Below are positions 59,059-64,000 of a stretch of 64,000 nt of DNA, piece by piece. Within the stretch, counting starts at the first letter, position 1, and every line of letters starts with the position of its first letter. The stretch is taken from positions 434,001-498,000 of the forward strand of contig CAWIQJ010000002.1 of NCBI GenBank assembly GCA_963838235.1, in the 5' to 3' direction. This DNA is from JAFECT01 sp963838235 (GTDB taxonomy: Bacteria; Pseudomonadota; Alphaproteobacteria; Caulobacterales; Caulobacteraceae). The position numbers and the translations under genes are program-made. Below the pieces are notes generated by a model. That model searched no databases and was not told where the DNA came from. It was given only the letters and a program-made list of their open reading frames with translations.

Positions 59059-60231
59059 ATGACCACGGCCTACGCCCATCCGTTCGCCAGGACCGACCGC
59101 TCGGCCATGGGCCAGTGGTGGTGGACCGTCGACAAGTTGCTGCTGGCGGGGGTCGGCGCCTTGATCTTCGTGGGCGTGATGCTGTCCTTCGCCTCGAGCC
59201 CCGCGGCGGTGGCGCGGATCGGGCTGGAGGGGCCGTTCCACTTCACCATCCGGCAGGGAATCTACGCGAGCATCGCGCTGGTCATCATCGTCGCCGTCTC
59301 GATGATGTCGCCGCGCGGGGTGCGCCGCGTGGCGGTCCTGACCTACGCCTTGTCGGTGCTGGTACTGGTGGCGCTGCCCTTCGTGGGGCACTCGGCCAAG
59401 GGAGCGCAACGCTGGCTGCAGCTCGGCGGCTTCTCGCTGCAGCCGTCGGAATTTGTAAAGCCGGCGCTGATCGTGCTCGCCGCGTGGATGTTCGCCGAGG
59501 GGCGCAAAACCAAAGGCGTGCCCGGCGTGGCCATCGCCTTCGGCCTCTACCTTATCATCGTGGCCCTGCTGCTGATTCAGCCGGACGTGGGTCAGACGGT
59601 GCTGCTCACAGTCGCATTTGGCGCCACCTTCTTCATGGCGGGCGTGCCGATCCGCTGGATCCTGGGCCTGTCGGCGGTCGCCATCCCGAGCCTGATCTCG
59701 ACCTATTTCTTTATGGGCCACGTCGCCGCGCGGGTGCAGAAGTTCCTCTCGCCCGACACCACCGACACCCACCAGATCGACCGCGCCTCCGAAGCCATCG
59801 CCGCCGGCGGCCTGTTCGGCCGCGGTCCGGGCGAAGGCGTCATGAAGCGCCACGTGCCCGACCTGCACACCGACTTCATCTATTCCGTGGGGGCGGAGGA
59901 GTTCGGCCTGGTCTTTTCCATCTCGCTGATCGCCCTGTTCGCCTTCGTGGCCCTGCGCGGCCTGCGCCAGTCCACGCGCCTGAACGAGCCGTTCGAACAG
60001 GTGGCCTCGGCGGGGCTGTTCGTGCTGTTCGGCCTGCAGGCGATGATCAACATCGCGGTGAACTTGAACTTGATGCCCACCAAGGGCATGACGCTACCCT
60101 TCATCTCCTACGGAGGGTCGTCGATGCTGGCCATGGGCCTTACGCTCGGCTTCGCGCTTGCGCTCACCCGGCGCCGTGCGGGCGCCTACGCTCCCACCGA
60201 AGGAATCGCCCAAGCCGGCTTCTTCGGGTGA
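59059..60231 (+). CDS. ftsW: Septal peptidoglycan glycosyltransferase FtsW
   Basis: 390 aa SEDS protein with about ten TM helices. Conserved pieces: AQRWLQLGGFSLQPSEFVKPALIVLAAW, LLIQPDVGQTVLL, and in the large periplasmic loop SEAIAAGGLFGRGPGEGVMKRHVPDLHTDFIYSVGAEEFG, followed by LMPTKGMTLPFISYGGSS. It polymerises glycan strands at the septum with FtsI. Stop overlaps the murG GTG start. Confidence 0.97.
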   Translation: MTTAYAHPFARTDRSAMGQWWWTVDKLLLAGVGALIFVGVMLSFASSPAAVARIGLEGPFHFTIRQGIYASIALVIIVAVSMMSPRGVRRVAVLTYALSVLVLVALPFVGHSAKGAQRWLQLGGFSLQPSEFVKPALIVLAAWMFAEGRKTKGVPGVAIAFGLYLIIVALLLIQPDVGQTVLLTVAFGATFFMAGVPIRWILGLSAVAIPSLISTYFFMGHVAARVQKFLSPDTTDTHQIDRASEAIAAGGLFGRGPGEGVMKRHVPDLHTDFIYSVGAEEFGLVFSISLIALFAFVALRGLRQSTRLNEPFEQVASAGLFVLFGLQAMINIAVNLNLMPTKGMTLPFISYGGSSMLAMGLTLGFALALTRRRAGAYAPTEGIAQAGFFG

Positions 60232-61331
60232 GCCCCGGTTCGAAAACCGTCGTCGTCGCCGCCGGCGGCACCGGTGGACACCTGTTTCCCGCCGAAGCCT
60301 TGGCGCGGGAGCTCGAGGCGCGCGGCTGGAGCGTCGTTCTCGCCGCCGACGCGCGCGGCGCGGAATACGCCCAGACCTTTCCCGCGGCCGAGCGGCTGGC
60401 GCTGAACGCGGCGACCTTTAAGACCACCGATCCCATCGGCGCCGTGCGCGGCGGTCTGAAGATCGCCCAGGGCGTGATCCAGGCGCGCAAGGCGTTCCGC
60501 CGTCTCGACCCTGCCGTGGTTGTGGGCTTCGGCGGCTATCCCTCGTTGCCGGCGCTGCTCGCGGCGATCAGCCAGAAGCGCCCGACCGTCATCCACGAAC
60601 AGAACGCGGTGCTGGGGCGGGTGAACCGCCTGCTGGCCAAGCGCGTCAGTGCGGTCGCCTGCGCCTTCCCGACGCTCGCCAAGGCGCCGGCGGGCCTCAA
60701 GGTGGAGGTGGTGGGCAATCCGGTGCGGCCCGACATTCGCGCGCTCTACAGCCACGTCTACCAGGCGCCGACCGACCGCATCCGCCTGCTGGTCACCGGC
60801 GGCAGCCAGGGCGCGCGACTGTTGTCCGAGACCGTGCCGCTGGCGGTGGCGCGGTTGGCCCAGCCGATCCGCGAGAAGCTCGTCGTGCAGCAGCAGACGC
60901 GCACGGAAAACCTGGATGCCGCGCGTGGGGTCTACGCCGAGGCCGGGGTCGAGGCCGAGGTCGCACCCTTCTTCCGTGACATGGCGGGACGGCTGGGCGC
61001 CGCGCACCTGATGATCGGCCGCGCGGGCGCGTCGACCGTATGCGAGCTCGCCGTCGCGGGTCTGCCCTCGGTGCTGGTGCCGCTGAAGATCGCCATGGAC
61101 GACCACCAGCGTTTCAACGCCAAGCTGCTCACCGACGCGGGCGCGGCCGATGTGGTGCTGGAGGACGACCTGGATCCCGACACCCTGGCGACCCTGCTGC
61201 AGGGCCTGCTGGAACACCCCGAAACCCTGGCCGCCATGGCCAAGGCCGCCCACGCCGCGGCGGCCCCTGACGCCGCCAAAGCTCTGGCCGATCTGGTGGA
61301 ACAGACCGCCGGCCGGGCCGCGACGGCTTAG
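60228..61331 (+). CDS. murG: UDP-GlcNAc:lipid I GlcNAc transferase
   Basis: 367 aa GT28 glycosyltransferase that makes lipid II on the inner face of the membrane. GTG start at 60228 within the ftsW stop. N-terminal VVVAAGGTGGHLFPAEALARELEARGW, VVGFGGYPSLPALLAA, HEQNAVLGRVNRLLAKRV, LVTGGSQGARLL and the C-terminal GRAGASTVCELAVAGLPSVLVPL sugar-nucleotide site. Confidence 0.97.
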   Translation: MSPGSKTVVVAAGGTGGHLFPAEALARELEARGWSVVLAADARGAEYAQTFPAAERLALNAATFKTTDPIGAVRGGLKIAQGVIQARKAFRRLDPAVVVGFGGYPSLPALLAAISQKRPTVIHEQNAVLGRVNRLLAKRVSAVACAFPTLAKAPAGLKVEVVGNPVRPDIRALYSHVYQAPTDRIRLLVTGGSQGARLLSETVPLAVARLAQPIREKLVVQQQTRTENLDAARGVYAEAGVEAEVAPFFRDMAGRLGAAHLMIGRAGASTVCELAVAGLPSVLVPLKIAMDDHQRFNAKLLTDAGAADVVLEDDLDPDTLATLLQGLLEHPETLAAMAKAAHAAAAPDAAKALADLVEQTAGRAATA

Positions 61332-61401
61332 CCTTAAACGGTAACTCGGCTTTCACGGGACGGGCCTTCACAGTCCCGCTGAAACCGCTACTGATGCCGC
61401 C

Positions 61402-62841
61402 ATGATCGCCCGCTCGCATCCGCGCCTGCGCCCCATCCCCTTCCCCATCGGGCCGGTCCACTTCGTGGGCGTCGGCGGCATCGGCATGAGCGGCATCGCC
61501 GAGATCATGCTGAAGATCGGCTACCAGGTGCAGGGCTCCGACGCCAAGGCGAGCGGCAACACCGAGCGGCTGGAAGCGCTGGGCGCCAAAATATTCATCG
61601 GCCACGACGCCGATCACCTGGGCGACGCCTCGGCGGTGGTCTATTCGACCGCGGTCAAGCCGGACAATCCCGAACTCGCCGCCGCGCGAGAGCGGCGCAT
61701 TCCGCTGGTGCGGCGCGCCGAGATGCTGGCCGAACTGATGCGACTTCAGTTTTCGGTTGCCGTGGGCGGCACCCACGGCAAGACCACCACCACCTCGATG
61801 GTGGCGTGCCTGCTCGACGCGGGCGGGCTCGATCCGACGGTGGTGAACGGCGGCATCATCAACAAGTACGGCACCAACGCCAAGGTAGGCGAGGGCGACT
61901 GGATCGTGGTTGAGGCCGACGAGAGCGACGGCTCGTTCCTGCGGCTGAAGTCGACGGTGGCGATCGTCACCAACATCGATCCCGAGCACCTCGACCACTA
62001 CGGTGAGTTCGACGGCGTGCGCCGCGCGTTCCGCGACTTCGTCGAGAACATTCCGTTCTACGGCTTCGCCGCCGTCTGCCTCGACCATCCCGAGGTGCAG
62101 GCGATGGTGGCCCAGGTGGAGAACCGCCGCCTGGTCACCTACGGCGTCAATCCCCAGGCGGAAGTGCGCGCGGTCAAGCTCGCCATGAACCAGGACGGCG
62201 CCCAGTTCGACGTGCTATTCACGCCGCGCGACGGCGAGCCGATCATCATGGCCGACCTACACCTGCCCATGCCCGGCTGGCACAATGTTTCCAACGCCCT
62301 GGCAGCGATTGCGGTGGCGCGCGAGCTCGGTGTGTCGGAGGCCGCGATCCGCGAGGGCCTCGCGGGTTTCGACGGCGTGCGCCGCCGCTTCACCACCGCG
62401 GGCGTCGCCGACGGCGTGCGCGTCATCGACGATTACGGCCACCACCCGGTGGAGATCGCGGCTGTCCTGAAGGCCGCGCGCCAGGTCACCTCGGGCAAGG
62501 TGGTCGCGGTGGTGCAGCCACACCGCTACACCCGCCTGCGCGACCTGATGAGCGAGTTCTCCGCCTGTTTCAACGACGCCGACACGGTGATTGTCGCCGA
62601 CGTCTACCCGGCGGGCGAAGCGCCGATCGAGGGCGCCGACCGCGACGCCCTGGTGGAAGGCGTGCGCCGCTACGGCCACCGCCGCGTGCTGGCGCTCGAA
62701 GGACCGCAGGCGTTGGCGTCGGTGATCGCGGAAGAGGCCGAGCGCGGCGATCTCGTCGTGTGCCTGGGCGCCGGCGACATCACGCAATGGGCCTATGCGC
62801 TGCCGGGCCAACTCGAGGCGCTGAAGGGACGCGCCGCTTGA
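61402..62841 (+). CDS. murC: UDP-MurNAc:L-Ala ligase
   Basis: 479 aa Mur ligase. N-terminal HFVGVGGIGMSGIAEIML, ATP-binding VGGTHGKTTTTSMVACLL near residue 122, VEADESDGSFLRL, TNIDPEHLDHYG, and VIDDYGHHPVEIAAVLKAAR. It adds L-alanine to UDP-MurNAc. 70 bp after murG; its stop overlaps the murB TTG start. Confidence 0.97.
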   Translation: MIARSHPRLRPIPFPIGPVHFVGVGGIGMSGIAEIMLKIGYQVQGSDAKASGNTERLEALGAKIFIGHDADHLGDASAVVYSTAVKPDNPELAAARERRIPLVRRAEMLAELMRLQFSVAVGGTHGKTTTTSMVACLLDAGGLDPTVVNGGIINKYGTNAKVGEGDWIVVEADESDGSFLRLKSTVAIVTNIDPEHLDHYGEFDGVRRAFRDFVENIPFYGFAAVCLDHPEVQAMVAQVENRRLVTYGVNPQAEVRAVKLAMNQDGAQFDVLFTPRDGEPIIMADLHLPMPGWHNVSNALAAIAVARELGVSEAAIREGLAGFDGVRRRFTTAGVADGVRVIDDYGHHPVEIAAVLKAARQVTSGKVVAVVQPHRYTRLRDLMSEFSACFNDADTVIVADVYPAGEAPIEGADRDALVEGVRRYGHRRVLALEGPQALASVIAEEAERGDLVVCLGAGDITQWAYALPGQLEALKGRAA

Positions 62842-63746
62842 GCGACTGGCGCGACAATCTGCCGAGCGTGCGCGGCAAGCTGCTGCGCGACGCCGAACTT
62901 GGGCCGTTCACCTGGTTGCGGGTGGGCGGCGCAGCCGACGTGCTGTTCATGCCCGCCGACGCGGACGATCTCGCCGATTTCCTGAAGGCCTTGCCGCACG
63001 CGATTCCGGTGACGGTGCTCGGCGTTGGCTCCAACACCATCGTGCGCGACGGCGGCGTCGAGGGCGTGGTCATCCGCCTGGCCGGCCGCACGTTCGGCGC
63101 GGTGACGGCGGACGCGGAGAGCGGTCGCGTGACCGCGGGCGCGGCGACCCTCGACGCGGCGGTGGCGCGCGCGGCGGCCAACGCCGGTATCGCGGGGCTC
63201 GAGTTCTACGCGGGCATTCCTGGCACCGTCGGCGGCGCACTGGTCATGAACGCGGGCTGCTACGGCGGAGAGACCAAGGACATTCTGGTCTCCGCTCGCG
63301 GCGTTGACCGCAACGGCGCGCGTCGCCAACTTGCGCTCGCGGGCTTCGCCTATGAATACCGCAAGAGCCACGCACCCGGCGGCATCATCTGGATTGAGGC
63401 GACGTTCCAGGGAACGCGTGACGATCCCGAAGCGGTGAAGGCGCGCATGGACGCGATCACCATGCGCCGCGAGAGCACCCAGCCGATCCGCGAGAAGACT
63501 GGCGGCTCGACGTTCAAGAACCCGCCCGGCGACAGTTCCTGGCGGCTGGTCGATGCGGCGGGCTGGCGCGGCCGCCTGGTCGGCGGCGCTAAGTTCTCCG
63601 AACTGCACTCGAATTTCCTGATCAACACCGGCGAAGCCACCGCCGCCGATCTCGAAACCCTGGGCGACACCGTGCGCGCCGACGTGAAGGCGAAGTTCGG
63701 GGTGGAGCTCGAATGGGAGATCAAGCGGATCGGGCGGGCGGCCTAA
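62838..63746 (+). CDS. murB: UDP-N-acetylenolpyruvoylglucosamine reductase (type I/IIb)
   Basis: 302 aa FAD enzyme making UDP-MurNAc. TTG start at 62838 overlaps the murC stop (TTGA); no better ATG exists in a sensible place. TWLRVGGAADVLFMPA, VLGVGSNTIVRDGGVEGVVI (FAD), GLEFYAGIPGTVGGALVMNAGCYGGE, the catalytic Ser in GGSTFKNP, and SELHSNFLINTGEATA. The Tyr-containing loop YEYRKSH is present. Last gene before a repeat region; ddl, ftsQ, ftsA and ftsZ would be expected beyond the window. Confidence 0.96.
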   Translation: MSDWRDNLPSVRGKLLRDAELGPFTWLRVGGAADVLFMPADADDLADFLKALPHAIPVTVLGVGSNTIVRDGGVEGVVIRLAGRTFGAVTADAESGRVTAGAATLDAAVARAAANAGIAGLEFYAGIPGTVGGALVMNAGCYGGETKDILVSARGVDRNGARRQLALAGFAYEYRKSHAPGGIIWIEATFQGTRDDPEAVKARMDAITMRRESTQPIREKTGGSTFKNPPGDSSWRLVDAAGWRGRLVGGAKFSELHSNFLINTGEATAADLETLGDTVRADVKAKFGVELEWEIKRIGRAA

Positions 63747-63756
63747 CCACACACAC

Positions 63757-63950
63757 TCCGTCATCCCGGACTTGTTTCGGGGATCCATGGTGGTCCTGGC
63801 AGAAGAGGTCGCGTGAGCGCTCTGCGCGAACCTTTCGCGACGGCGCCGCTTCTCCGAGCGCGATGGGGCGCCATTCGGGCTTGGTTCGCGCGAAGCGCTC
63901 ACACAACCATTCGAGTTTGCGGAACGATGGACCCCCGGAACAAGTCGGGA
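63757..63950. repeat. Nested inverted-repeat intergenic element, type 2, copy 2
   Basis: Outer arms 63757-63789 (TCCGTCATCCCGGACTTGTT...) and 63921-63950 are imperfect reverse complements; inner arms GCGTGAGCGCTCTGCGCGAAC (63811-63831, 21 bp) and 63884-63902 also pair. It shares the end motif and the GAGCGCT-TGCGCGAACCTT centre with the element at 9291-9424. The last 254 bp of the window hold no gene. Confidence 0.65.
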
Positions 63951-64000
63951 ACTATCCGCTTGACGTACCACACACCACATATGAGCGGAACGATCCTCCC

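Noticed and set aside
58593..60227. Very long plus-strand frame running into murG
   Set aside because: The upstream part overlaps the cupin and ftsW genes in another frame and is Arg/Gly-rich noise; murG starts at GTG 60228.

Overview
The window reads as a high-GC alphaproteobacterial chromosome, most likely from the Caulobacterales. The supporting signs are: rnpB next to mraZ at the head of a division/cell-wall (dcw) cluster, a perfect CtrA-type box (TTAA-N7-TTAAC), a methionine synthase split into two proteins behind an ArsR/methyltransferase gene and metF, and a meso-DAP-type MurE. No phage, plasmid, tRNA, CRISPR or insertion sequence was recognised. The taxonomic placement is inference from gene content, not a database match.

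Layout. 0-8 kb: 3'-truncated fatty-acid beta-oxidation enzyme, ammonium channel, a His-rich EF-hand protein with a strong terminator, then a minus-strand three-gene envelope operon (Sel1 protein, beta-helix protein, tiny Pro-rich lipoprotein) with a CtrA box at its head. 8-24 kb: free-Met-sulfoxide reductase and an acetyltransferase (both frameshifted), secreted amidase, S9 peptidase, ABC-2 exporter, flippase-like membrane protein, GreA/B-like factor, several secreted or unknown proteins, and an EttA-like ABC-F protein. 24-33 kb: one giant autotransporter (about 2,940 aa after one frameshift) with 4.5 nearly identical 142-aa tandem repeats. 33-42 kb: hydroxyacid dehydrogenase, YCII protein, VOC protein, then the methionine operon (ArsR-methyltransferase, metF, metH N-part, DUF4259, metH C-part). 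42-48 kb: small envelope genes, TerB/DnaJ protein, a winged-helix regulator with its membrane partner, peptidoglycan amidase, OprB-like porin. 47.9-63.7 kb: rnpB, then mraZ-rsmH-ftsL-ftsI-murE-murF-mraY-murD-(M15 dipeptidase)-(cupin)-ftsW-murG-murC-murB, mostly with overlapping starts and stops.

How the genes work together. The dcw block makes the UDP-MurNAc-peptide (murB, C, D, E, F), moves it to lipid II (mraY, murG) and supplies the septal synthase (ftsW, ftsI, ftsL). The methionine block couples 5-methyl-THF production (metF) to homocysteine methylation (the two MetH halves), with an ArsR-family regulator that probably senses SAM or SAH and has a perfect 24-bp palindrome just upstream of its start.

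Two cross-cutting observations. First, intergenic spaces carry large nested inverted-repeat elements of at least two kinds. Second, many genes hold single-base frameshifts although the protein sequence continues in the next frame. These are extremely dense at 35.7-38.6 kb and absent from roughly 52.1-63.7 kb, which suggests local consensus errors more than decay. Gene type 'pseudogene' is used only where a gene has too many shifts to be read as sequenced.
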